Shown in pieces: positions 1-5,757 of a stretch of 5,757 nt of DNA. Origin of the DNA: Lachnospiraceae bacterium (lineage in GTDB: Bacteria; Bacillota; Clostridia; Lachnospirales; Lachnospiraceae). The stretch covers positions 1 through 5,757 of the forward strand of contig CAAEAB010000178.1 in the NCBI GenBank assembly GCA_900753685.1. Reading direction: 5' to 3'. Each line of letters opens with the position of its first letter. Position 1 is the stretch's first letter. The translations under genes were made by a program, and so were the position numbers. Under the pieces are notes generated by a model. It saw nothing but the letters and a program-made list of their open reading frames with translations. It had not been told where the DNA came from and did not search any database.

Positions 1-1
1 G

Positions 2-685
2 ATCGGTATTAAAGGAATTCTTAACGTTACAACCCCGCCGTTTGCCATCGCTATTAATTCAATCTTTGGTGTTGAAGTTGGTTTCTCATGGAAATGGGCA
101 TGGAACCCTGGTGTTCTGCCATTTATCCTTGTAGCCTTGCTCATCATTCCTCTGCACAAGATGAGCGGAGAACGTGTAAAAGCGGCATGGAAAGAAACCT
201 TCTCCATGGTTGGTGGCGCTGCCATTGCGTTACTTTTTGGTATTGCCATGGTTCAGTTGTTTAAGATGTCCGGCGCTGAATTTAACAACAGCGGAATGGA
301 AAGTATGTTGATCGTTATGGCTAATGGTCTTGCAGATCTCTTTGGTACGGCTTATATCATCGTAGCGCCTGTCATTGGTGTTATCGGAGCTTTTATCTCC
401 GGTTCTGCAACCGTATCCTGTACACTGTTCTCCACACTTCAGTATGCGGCGGCTACCCGTCTTGGTCTGGCTCCGATGCTGATTCTGGCTATGCAGGTTA
501 TGGGTGGCGCTATGGGTAACATGGTTTGTGTAAACAATATCGTATCCGCATGTGCAACCTGTGGTACAATCGGTGCGGAAGGACGTCTGATGCGTTCAAA
601 TGTTGTTCCTTGTCTGATTTATGCAGCGTTGACGATCTTGATTCTCGGCGGTTTGATTATTACAGGCTTTAATCCAATTGCATAG
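2..685 (+). CDS. lctP: L-lactate permease, LctP family (C-terminal part, 5' end outside window)
   Basis: Integral membrane carrier expected to import lactate with protons across the cytoplasmic membrane. The frame is open from base 2, so the true start lies left of the window. The visible 227 residues are under half of a family member, usually about 500-550 residues. They are very hydrophobic, with helices near fragment residues 37-50, 68-83, 110-135, 155-175 and 203-222. Family-like stretches are the GAFISGSATVSCTLFSTLQ segment near 130-148 and GNMVCVNNIVSACATCG near 171-187, followed by an EGR segment. A TTG at 137 and later ATGs are internal, because the similarity continues upstream of them. 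All four Arg codons are CGT and most Gly codons are GGT, unlike the genes to the right, which suggests high expression. The gene ends 25-30 bases before a terminator, so it is probably last in its transcript. In acetogens such as Acetobacterium the lactate permease sits with lactate dehydrogenase/EtfAB genes; whether that holds here cannot be seen. The family is fairly sure, the exact substrate less so. Confidence 0.88.
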   Translation: MGIKGILNVTTPPFAIAINSIFGVEVGFSWKWAWNPGVLPFILVALLIIPLHKMSGERVKAAWKETFSMVGGAAIALLFGIAMVQLFKMSGAEFNNSGMESMLIVMANGLADLFGTAYIIVAPVIGVIGAFISGSATVSCTLFSTLQYAAATRLGLAPMLILAMQVMGGAMGNMVCVNNIVSACATCGTIGAEGRLMRSNVVPCLIYAALTILILGGLIITGFNPIA

Positions 686-710
686 GAAATTGAGAGGCAT
701 ATAAACTAAG

Positions 711-747
711 AAAGGGCTCCGAAGCTATAGTGTTTCGGAGCCTTTTT
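711..747 (+). terminator. Rho-independent terminator after the lactate permease gene, possibly bidirectional
   Basis: A perfect 9-bp stem pairs GGCTCCGAA (715-723) with TTCGGAGCC (734-742). It can be extended inward by a G-T and a C-G pair, and is followed by TTTTT (743-747). The A-rich run before the stem (AAGAAAG, about 708-714) gives a pyrimidine-rich tail (CTTTCTT) on the opposite strand. The same hairpin may therefore also stop the convergent leftward transcript whose last gene ends at 781. It is strong in the rightward direction and only plausible in the leftward one. Confidence 0.92.
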
Positions 748-780
748 AAATACATCAATGCTTTTTAATATCTTCAGGCA

Positions 781-1191
781 TTATTTTAAATTGAGGATTT
801 CTTCGGCAATTCGGGCGGCATCCTCGATACAGCCCGGACAGGAACGAAGAATGCTTCCGGTATCCACGCCCTTTAAATCACGACAGGCAATGGCGCCGTT
901 TTTCTCCTGAAATTGTTTCACGATGGCGGCGGACAGCTTGTAGGTGTCTCCTTTGGAATTCGGCTTTTCCAGGTTGGCGGTGCTATTTTTAAAACCGGCC
1001 AGGAGGACGGCTCCGGTGATGGCGCCGCAGGTGCCGTTCATACCGCCCATGCCCAGACCAAAGGCTTCTCCTGCCTTGAACATAGTTTCTTCGTCAACGC
1101 CGACCAGGTCGCAAAAGGCGCAGGCGACGGACTGGCAGCAATTGTAATTTTTATCATGGTTTGCCAGTGCTTTGGCAATTCTGTCTGACAT
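781..1191 (-). CDS. CGAxxG-motif, cysteine-rich putative redox protein (C_GCAxxG_C_C family)
   Basis: A 136-residue soluble protein with no signal peptide or membrane segment, matching the usual length (about 140) of the C_GCAxxG_C_C family. Members are predicted to be redox-active because of strictly conserved cysteines; no reaction is established that I know of. Visible landmarks are the Cys pair C18-C19 in NCCQSV, C24 and C27, the signature CGAITG at 55-60 inside a glycine-rich stretch (GLGMGGMNGTCG), C103 before the DLKG motif, and C118/C121 in SCPGC. That is eight cysteines, enough for a metal site or a disulfide relay, but neither can be proven from sequence. The ATG at 1191 has an AAGGAG ribosome binding site (1200-1205) eight bases upstream, within the last codons of the DJ-1-like gene. 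The two are only 2 bp apart and should be co-translated from one mRNA. Family assignment is good; function is unknown. Confidence 0.87.
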   Translation of the reverse strand: MSDRIAKALANHDKNYNCCQSVACAFCDLVGVDEETMFKAGEAFGLGMGGMNGTCGAITGAVLLAGFKNSTANLEKPNSKGDTYKLSAAIVKQFQEKNGAIACRDLKGVDTGSILRSCPGCIEDAARIAEEILNLK

Positions 1192-1193
1192 GG

Positions 1194-1754
1194 TTATTTC
1201 TCCTTTGCATTATAAATTACAGATTTTTTAATATCCTCTGCGGTGGCTGCGTCGGTCAGTTGAGTGATGAGCGCCGCGGCAAATTCAATGGCGGTGCCAA
1301 GTCCCCGGCTTGTAATGATATGGCCGTCGACAACAGCCTCGTCGGTTACATGGACAGCGCCGGTCAGGTCCTTTTCAAAGCCTGGGTAACAGGTCGCTCT
1401 GCGGCCATCTAAAAAGCCGAGATGACCGAGAATCATCGGAGCGGCGCAAATAGCGCCAATATACTTGCCTTTGGCATAGAAATCCTTTAAAAGAGCTTTC
1501 AGCGGCTCACAGGCGTTCAGATTGCAGGTTCCCGGCGCTCCGCCCGGTAAAACAAGCATTTCTGTGTCCGAAAAATCCGTGTCCGGGAAAAGGCTGTCTG
1601 CCGTAATGTGAATATTATGGGCGCCGGTGACTTCTAAAGAATCACCGACAGCAACCATAGTAATAGGGATGCCGGCCCGGCGCATCAGATCAACAACGGT
1701 TAGTCCCTCAATTTCTTCAAAACCCTGAGCGAAAAAAACACAAACTCGATTCAT
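1194..1754 (-). CDS. DJ-1/PfpI family protein, YajL/ThiJ-like
   Basis: A cytosolic 186-residue protein of the DJ-1 branch of the class I glutamine amidotransferase-like fold. Relatives are described as redox-stress proteins, chaperones or glyoxalase/deglycase-type enzymes, with the activity still debated. Numbering from the ATG at 1754, the conserved acidic residue is E16 in GFEEIE, followed by VDLMRRAG as in human DJ-1. The nucleophile elbow is AICAAP with reactive Cys C103. LVLPGG (67-72) and SRGLGTAIEFA (149-159) are also family motifs. The position equivalent to His126 of DJ-1 appears to be Tyr (CYPGF, 122-126), so a classic Cys-His pair is missing, as in several bacterial DJ-1-like proteins. 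A longer form starting at GTG 1763 is possible. The ATG is preferred because the GGAAGGTGA ribosome binding site (1760-1768) lies 5 bases before it and would overlap the GTG. It is the first gene of a leftward pair with the CGAxxG redox protein. Confidence 0.93.
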   Translation of the reverse strand: MNRVCVFFAQGFEEIEGLTVVDLMRRAGIPITMVAVGDSLEVTGAHNIHITADSLFPDTDFSDTEMLVLPGGAPGTCNLNACEPLKALLKDFYAKGKYIGAICAAPMILGHLGFLDGRRATCYPGFEKDLTGAVHVTDEAVVDGHIITSRGLGTAIEFAAALITQLTDAATAEDIKKSVIYNAKEK

Positions 1755-1759
1755 ATTCG

Positions 1760-1768
1760 TCACCTTCC
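1760..1768 (-). promoter_or_regulatory. Ribosome binding site deciding the DJ-1-like start
   Basis: On the minus strand this reads GGAAGGTGA, close to the full anti-16S complement AGGAGGTGA. It ends five bases before the ATG at 1754. The in-frame GTG at 1763 is built from this same element, so it cannot have normal spacing. The site therefore supports the shorter, 186-residue protein. Confidence 0.75.
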
Positions 1769-1793
1769 TTCATTCATAGTTCTAAGTGACCTT

Positions 1794-1821
1794 ATTATAC
1801 TATAGATTGACGGATTTTGAA
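1794..1821 (-). promoter_or_regulatory. Predicted sigma-A promoter for the DJ-1-like / CGAxxG operon
   Basis: On the minus strand, a TTCAAA -35-like box (1816-1821, 4 of 6 matches to TTGACA) is followed after 16 bases by a perfect TATAAT -10 box (1794-1799). Transcription would start near 1786-1788, about 32 bases before the ATG at 1754. It is the only good promoter candidate I see upstream of this operon. It lies back to back with the gdpP promoter. Confidence 0.7.
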
Positions 1822-1834
1822 ATAGAGAAAAGTG

Positions 1835-1863
1835 TTTACCGGAGGAAAGTAAAATGCTATAAT
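1835..1863 (+). promoter_or_regulatory. Predicted sigma-A promoter (extended -10) for gdpP-rplI-dnaB
   Basis: A TTTACC -35-like box (1835-1840, 4 of 6) is followed by 17 bases and a perfect TATAAT (1858-1863). TGC directly in front of TATAAT gives a TGn extended -10 element, which compensates for the imperfect -35. The predicted start is near 1870, leaving a leader of about 50 bases before the gdpP ATG. No second strong promoter was noticed before rplI or dnaB, so this one probably drives all three genes. Confidence 0.75.
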
Positions 1864-1866
1864 ATA

Positions 1867-1886
1867 GGGTAAGTTGCTTTTTACCT
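1867..1886 (+). repeat. Small inverted repeat overlapping the predicted gdpP transcription start
   Basis: GGGTAAG (1867-1873) and TTTACCT (1880-1886) can pair with five Watson-Crick and two G-T pairs around a 6-base spacer. The left arm spans the predicted transcription start, so this may work as a DNA operator rather than an RNA hairpin, or it may be chance. The core GGTAA/TTACC also occurs in the -35 box (1836-1840) and in the gdpP ribosome binding region (1912-1916). Confidence 0.35.
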
Positions 1887-1920
1887 GTATGAAAATGATT
1901 CAGAAAAAAGAGGTAAGATA

Positions 1921-3969
1921 ATGAAGAATGATATGGAAATCAAAGGGCGTTTGAAATGGTACCTGAGATGGCCGATTGTATTGAATATTATCGTTGGAAT
2001 AATGACGCTGGGAGTGACAGTGCTTGACCATACGGCGGGAGCTTTAATGGGTGTATTCTTTTTGGTCCATCTGATATTTTCTGTGGTCGTGTCTTTTTAT
2101 TCAAAGCCGGCGATTATGGAAGAATTGATTAATTTCGGACTTCAATTTGGTCAGGTACAAAAAAAGCTGTTGCATGAGCTGGAGGTACCCTACGGTGTTC
2201 TTGACAGCACAGGAAAGCTGATGTGGGAGAATGAGGCGCTGACAAAGCTCATTGGCAATCTGGCGGTTCGGAAGAATATCCAGAACATCTTCCCGTCCCT
2301 GGAGCTTCAGAAGATTTTGGCGATGGAGGAGAAATGCTATATCGATATTGTCTTTGAAGAGCGCTATTATCGGACAGAGTTTTGCCGGATGCATGTGGAG
2401 GATTTTGCCGAGCATAATGCTCTGGTAGGTTTTGATCATCCGGAAAATCTTCTGATTGCCATGTTTATGTTTGACGAGACGGATATCCGCCGTTACATTC
2501 GGGAAAATCAGGAGCAGAAGCTTGTTGCCGGTATTATCTTTGTCGATAATTTTGAGGAGGCCATGAATAGTACGGAGGAAGTAAGGCGGTCTCTTCTGGC
2601 GGCACTGATCGAGAGGAAAATCACCAAATACATGCAGTCCTATGATGCGATCATCACAAAGGTGGAAAAAGACAGATATAATTTCGTAGTCAACCATAAG
2701 CATATGGCGGCGATTCAGTCCAGCCGTTTTTCTATTCTGGATGAGGTGCGGGAGATTAATATCGGAAATGAAATGTCCGTAACGATGTGTATCGGCGTGG
2801 GCATGAATGCCATTTCCTACGGCCAGTCCTATACCTGGGCGCAGAACGCCATTGATTTGGCTTTGGGCCGGGGCGGAGATCAGGCTGTTGTCAAGGCCGG
2901 CGATAAGATTTCTTATTACGGCGGTAAGACGAAGCAGGTGGAAAAAGCCACAAGAGTGAAAGCGCGGGTAAAGGCCCATGCATTAAAGCAGATTATTCTT
3001 GGTAAAGACAAGGTTATAATTATGGGTCATAAAATCGGTGACGTGGATTCTTTTGGTTCGGCCATCGGCGTATACCGGGCGGCCAAGGCGCTGAACAAGC
3101 CGGCCCACATTGTCATTAATGAGATTACGACCTCGGTGCGGCCGATCCTGAATAATTTTAAAAATAATCCGGACTATGAGCCGGATATGTTCCTGAAAAG
3201 CAGCGAAGCGGCGGCGATTATGAATATGGAAACGGCTTTGGTGGTGGTAGATGTCAACCGGCCATCCTATACGGAAGGGCCGGAGCTTTTAAACCGGACA
3301 AAAACGGTGGTTATACTGGACCATCACCGTCAGAGCAGTGAGTCCATTGAAAACCCTGTTTTATCTTACATTGAACCCTATGCTTCCTCGGCCTGCGAGA
3401 TGGTGGCTGAGATTTTGCAGTACATTACCGACGGTGTGAAGCTTCGTCCGATTGAGGCGGACGCCATGTTTGCCGGGCTGATGATTGACACGAATAACTT
3501 CTCGAGCAAAACGGGCGTAAGAACCTTTGAGGCGGCGGCGTTTCTGAAGAAGAGCGGTGCGGACATTACCCGGGTTCATCTGGCCTTCAGAGACAGCATG
3601 GAAATTTACCGGGCGCGAGCGGAAGCGGTGCGCCATGCCCAGATAGAAAATAATATGGCCTATGCGGCCTGCCCGGCGGAAGGGCTGGAGAGTCCGACGA
3701 TTGTCGGGGCCCAGGTGGCGAATGAACTTTTAAATATTACGGGGATTAAGGCATCCTTTGTATTTACCCGGGTGAAAGAGACGATTTTCGTTAGCGCCCG
3801 TTCTATGGAAGGTGAGGACGGCATTAACGTCCAGCTTGTCATGGAACGGATCGGCGGCGGCGGTCACGGTACCATTGCCGGGGCCCAGCTTCAAAATATG
3901 ACGGAGACCCAGGGGATGGACCTTGTAAAACGGACAATTGCGAATATGCAGAAAGAAGGAGCGATATAG
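1921..3969 (+). CDS. gdpP: GdpP (YybT) cyclic-di-AMP phosphodiesterase, DHH/DHHA1 family
   Basis: A membrane-anchored enzyme that hydrolyses the second messenger c-di-AMP to pApA, controlling osmolyte/potassium balance and cell-wall stress responses in Firmicutes. The 682 residues are close to B. subtilis GdpP (about 660) and show the full domain order. Two transmembrane helices (about 15-35 and 40-60) come first, then a PAS-like sensor domain (about 84-150; binds haem in characterised members). Next is a degenerate GGDEF domain (about 175-320) in which the signature position reads EKDRY (249-253), so it should not make c-di-GMP. It ends with the family hallmark ALGRGGDQ (313-320). The catalytic DHH domain has all metal ligands expected: H370, D374 and D376 in MGHKIGDVD, D444 in VVVDVNRP, D467-H468-H469, and D523 in MIDTNNF. 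The DHHA1 domain ends with GGGGHG (645-650). The start is ATG 1921, with GAGGT (1910-1914) six bases upstream. The stop TAG directly abuts the rplI ATG. It should be active; nothing looks broken. Confidence 0.96.
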   Translation: MKNDMEIKGRLKWYLRWPIVLNIIVGIMTLGVTVLDHTAGALMGVFFLVHLIFSVVVSFYSKPAIMEELINFGLQFGQVQKKLLHELEVPYGVLDSTGKLMWENEALTKLIGNLAVRKNIQNIFPSLELQKILAMEEKCYIDIVFEERYYRTEFCRMHVEDFAEHNALVGFDHPENLLIAMFMFDETDIRRYIRENQEQKLVAGIIFVDNFEEAMNSTEEVRRSLLAALIERKITKYMQSYDAIITKVEKDRYNFVVNHKHMAAIQSSRFSILDEVREINIGNEMSVTMCIGVGMNAISYGQSYTWAQNAIDLALGRGGDQAVVKAGDKISYYGGKTKQVEKATRVKARVKAHALKQIILGKDKVIIMGHKIGDVDSFGSAIGVYRAAKALNKPAHIVINEITTSVRPILNNFKNNPDYEPDMFLKSSEAAAIMNMETALVVVDVNRPSYTEGPELLNRTKTVVILDHHRQSSESIENPVLSYIEPYASSACEMVAEILQYITDGVKLRPIEADAMFAGLMIDTNNFSSKTGVRTFEAAAFLKKSGADITRVHLAFRDSMEIYRARAEAVRHAQIENNMAYAACPAEGLESPTIVGAQVANELLNITGIKASFVFTRVKETIFVSARSMEGEDGINVQLVMERIGGGGHGTIAGAQLQNMTETQGMDLVKRTIANMQKEGAI

Positions 3970-4416
3970 ATGAAAGTCATTTTACTGGAAGATGTGAAGA
4001 GCCTTGGAAAGAAAGGCGAACTTGTGGAAGTCAATGAAGGCTATGCAAGAAATTTTATATTAAAGAAGAAGCTTGGTTTGGAGGCAACAGCCAAAAATCT
4101 GAATGATCTGAAGCTGAAAAAAGCCAATGAAGAGAAGGTTGCCAAAGATCAGCTTGAAGCGGCAAAGGTATTTGCGGAGGAATTAAAAGAAAAGGTTGTG
4201 ACCGTATCGATTAAAACCGGCGAGGGCGGACGGGTTTTCGGTTCTGTTTCGACAAAGGAAATCGCGGCAGCGGCCAAGACCCAGTTGAATCTGGATATTG
4301 ATAAGAAAAAGTTGAATCTACAGGAGCCGATTCGTATGGTTGGCATGGTGATTGTACCATATAAGGTACATCCGAAGGTGACGGCAGAGTTGAAGGTGAA
4401 GGTTGTGGAGGCCTGA
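3970..4416 (+). CDS. rplI: 50S ribosomal protein bL9
   Basis: A structural protein of the large ribosomal subunit that binds 23S rRNA near the L1 stalk and helps maintain reading-frame fidelity. The 148 residues match the family length. The N-terminal rRNA-binding domain is clear ([17 protein letters not shown] at 1-17, then VNEGYARNF at 21-29). A long charged connecting helix follows (about 41-75), then a C-terminal domain beginning with [11 protein letters not shown] (84-94). The usual Pro in the loop after NF-I/L-L is replaced by Lys (NFILKKKLG), a mild lineage-type variation. The ATG immediately follows the gdpP stop. Its ribosome binding site AAGGAG (3956-3961) lies inside the gdpP 3' end, eight bases before the start, so translation is probably coupled. 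In many other bacteria rplI follows rpsF-ssb-rpsR; the placement between gdpP and dnaB is the Firmicutes arrangement. Confidence 0.98.
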   Translation: MKVILLEDVKSLGKKGELVEVNEGYARNFILKKKLGLEATAKNLNDLKLKKANEEKVAKDQLEAAKVFAEELKEKVVTVSIKTGEGGRVFGSVSTKEIAAAAKTQLNLDIDKKKLNLQEPIRMVGMVIVPYKVHPKVTAELKVKVVEA

Positions 4417-4417
4417 T

Positions 4418-5757
4418 ATGGCGATGGATGAAGCGTTGATCAAGAGAATATTGCCCCACAGCGACGAGGCGGAGCGGGCGGTTATCGGCTCTATGCTGAT
4501 GGATGGGGACGCTATTGTGACGGCCTCGGAGATTATCGGCAGCGATGATTTTTATCAGAGGCAGTACGGAATTCTTTTCGATGTGATGACGGAGTTATAT
4601 GGTGAGGATAAGCCGGTCGACTTGGTGACCTTACAAGAACGGCTGAAAAATAAAGATGTTCCGCCGGAACTGACCAGTGTGGAGTTTATCAGCGGAATTC
4701 TGAATGACGTACCCACCTCGGCGAATGTGAAGCATTATGCGGAAACGGTGGCGGAAAAGGCGCTTTTGCGCCGGATGATTAAGACGAATGAAGAAATTGC
4801 CAATAGCTGTTATCTTGGAAAGGAACCGCTGGATCAGATTCTGGAAGATACGGAAAAAAAGATTTTTGACCTGCTCCAGAAAAAAAGCTCCGATGATTTT
4901 GTGCCAATTCAGGATGTCGTTTTGAGTGTTATTGACAAGATTGAACTGGCGGCCAAGCATAAGGGAACGGTGACCGGACTGGCCACCGGATTTTATGATC
5001 TGGATTATAAGACCTCCGGATTTCAGCCGTCGGATTTGATTCTCGTGGCAGCCCGTCCGTCTATGGGAAAGACGGCTTTTGTCCTGAATCTGGCCCAGTA
5101 TATTGCGGTAAAAAGCAAGGTAACGACGGCGATCTTCAGTCTGGAAATGTCAAAGGATCAGCTGGTGAACCGCCTTCTTTCGATGGAATCCAAGGTGGAT
5201 TCTCAATTGATTCGTACCGGTAATTTAAGCGCCAATGACTGGGAAAAGCTCATTGAAAGCGCCGGCGATATCAGTAAAGCGCCGTTGATCATCGATGATA
5301 CGCCTGGAATTTCAATTTCAGAGCTTCGTTCCAAGTGCCGGAAGTTTAAGCTGGAAAACGATTTGGGGCTGGTTATCATCGATTATTTACAGCTTATGAG
5401 CGGTGGCAGCAAGCGGACCGATTCCAGACAGCAGGAGATTTCAGATATTTCCCGCTCATTAAAGGCTTTAGCCAGGGAGATTAATGCTCCGGTCATTGCC
5501 CTGTCCCAGTTATCGCGAGCCTGTGAGACACGGCCGGATCATCGGCCGATTTTATCCGATCTGCGAGAATCCGGAGCCATTGAACAGGATGCGGATGTGG
5601 TTATGTTCATTTACAGGGATGACTATTATAATAAAGATACGGATAAGAAAAATATTTCTGAGATTATTATTGCAAAACAACGTAATGGCCCGATTGGAAC
5701 GGTGGAATTGGTATGGCTTCCAAATTACACTAAGTTTGCCAACAAATCAAAGAAATA
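4418..5757 (+). CDS. dnaB: Replicative DNA helicase DnaB (stop codon cut by window end)
   Basis: A hexameric ATP-driven 5'-3' helicase that unwinds DNA at the replication fork and contacts primase (named DnaC in B. subtilis). The frame runs 446 codons and ends with 'TA' at 5756-5757, the first two bases of a probable stop. At 446 residues it is full length for the family (about 440-470). The N-terminal domain spans about 1-105 (HSDEAERAVIGSML near 14-27), then a linker, and the RecA-like domain from about 182. Key motifs are Walker A ARPSMGKTA (212-220), SLEMS (241-245), Walker B VIIDYLQLM (319-327), ALSQLSR (361-367), SDLRESGAIEQDAD (380-393) and the KQRNG arginine-finger region (420-424). 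There is no intein at the usual Walker-A or later insertion sites. ATG 4418 is preferred over ATG 4424 because GGAGG (4407-4411) sits six bases before it, inside the end of rplI. It follows the rplI stop by 1 bp, so it should be co-transcribed with gdpP and rplI. Confidence 0.97.
   Translation, partial: MAMDEALIKRILPHSDEAERAVIGSMLMDGDAIVTASEIIGSDDFYQRQYGILFDVMTELYGEDKPVDLVTLQERLKNKDVPPELTSVEFISGILNDVPTSANVKHYAETVAEKALLRRMIKTNEEIANSCYLGKEPLDQILEDTEKKIFDLLQKKSSDDFVPIQDVVLSVIDKIELAAKHKGTVTGLATGFYDLDYKTSGFQPSDLILVAARPSMGKTAFVLNLAQYIAVKSKVTTAIFSLEMSKDQLVNRLLSMESKVDSQLIRTGNLSANDWEKLIESAGDISKAPLIIDDTPGISISELRSKCRKFKLENDLGLVIIDYLQLMSGGSKRTDSRQQEISDISRSLKALAREINAPVIALSQLSRACETRPDHRPILSDLRESGAIEQDADVVMFIYRDDYYNKDTDKKNISEIIIAKQRNGPIGTVELVWLPNYTKFANKSKK

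Noticed and set aside
2..685. Permease as a truncated pseudogene starting at 137
   Set aside because: The frame and the family-like sequence continue unbroken to the first codon of the window, so the 5' end is simply outside.
913..1188. Plus-strand open frames of 91 and 67 codons, plus an 83-codon frame at 1161-1412
   Set aside because: They are antisense to the CGAxxG and DJ-1-like genes, whose motifs are intact. Their translations have no family features.
1755..1920. c-di-AMP (ydaO/yuaA-type) or other riboswitch upstream of gdpP
   Set aside because: The predicted leader is only about 50 bases, far too short for that riboswitch, and no matching structure is visible.
2442..2880. Active diguanylate cyclase (GGDEF) domain in gdpP
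   Set aside because: The signature position reads EKDRY instead of GG(D/E)EF, as in other GdpP proteins, so c-di-GMP synthesis is not expected.
2101..2979. 292-codon open frame on the minus strand inside gdpP
   Set aside because: It lies wholly opposite the clearly conserved PAS/GGDEF part of gdpP. Its translation is low-complexity His/Leu-rich with no recognisable domain, and I see no convincing gene context.
3361..3842. Minus-strand frames of 91, 62 and 60 codons inside gdpP
   Set aside because: They are shadows of the DHH/DHHA1 coding region.
4149..4960. Minus-strand frames opposite rplI and dnaB (65, 82 and 109 codons)
   Set aside because: The plus strand carries bL9 and DnaB with full motif sets. 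The antisense frames have no supporting features.
5050..5600. Possible intein in dnaB, a common insertion site
   Set aside because: Walker A, Walker B and the downstream motifs are at normal spacing and the protein has normal length, leaving no room for an insertion.

Overview
The window looks like ordinary chromosome from a low-to-mid GC, Gram-positive anaerobe of the Clostridia. Three things point there: a gdpP-rplI-dnaB gene string typical of Firmicutes, strong AGGAGG-type ribosome binding sites, and TATAAT-type promoters. A lactate permease of the kind used by lactate-oxidising acetogens, next to a CGAxxG redox protein, would fit an Eubacterium/Acetobacterium-like organism. That genus-level guess is inference only.

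Layout. Positions 2-685 (+) hold the C-terminal 227 residues of an L-lactate permease whose start lies left of the window. It ends at a strong rho-independent terminator (about 711-747). On the other strand, a two-gene operon reads leftwards from 1754 to 781. It encodes a DJ-1/PfpI (YajL-like) protein and then a small cysteine-rich CGAxxG-motif protein, and it converges on the same terminator. A 166-bp intergenic region (1755-1920) carries back-to-back promoters. From 1921 rightwards runs a tight operon: gdpP (membrane-bound c-di-AMP phosphodiesterase), rplI (ribosomal protein bL9) and dnaB (replicative helicase). The gaps in this operon are 0 and 1 bp, and each downstream ribosome binding site lies inside the preceding gene. 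The dnaB reading frame stays open to the last base; the window ends on 'TA', almost certainly the first two bases of its stop codon.

How the genes work together. The right half is a housekeeping operon that puts second-messenger turnover (c-di-AMP), ribosome assembly and DNA replication on one transcript. The leftward pair looks like a small stress or redox module, but its substrates cannot be read from sequence. The permease is a separate catabolic unit with codon use typical of a highly expressed gene.

I found no mobile element, CRISPR array, RNA gene, intein or clearly novel system. The most interesting points are the uncharacterised CGAxxG protein coupled to DJ-1, the compact divergent promoter region with recurring GGTAA/TTACC blocks, and a start-codon correction for the DJ-1 gene.
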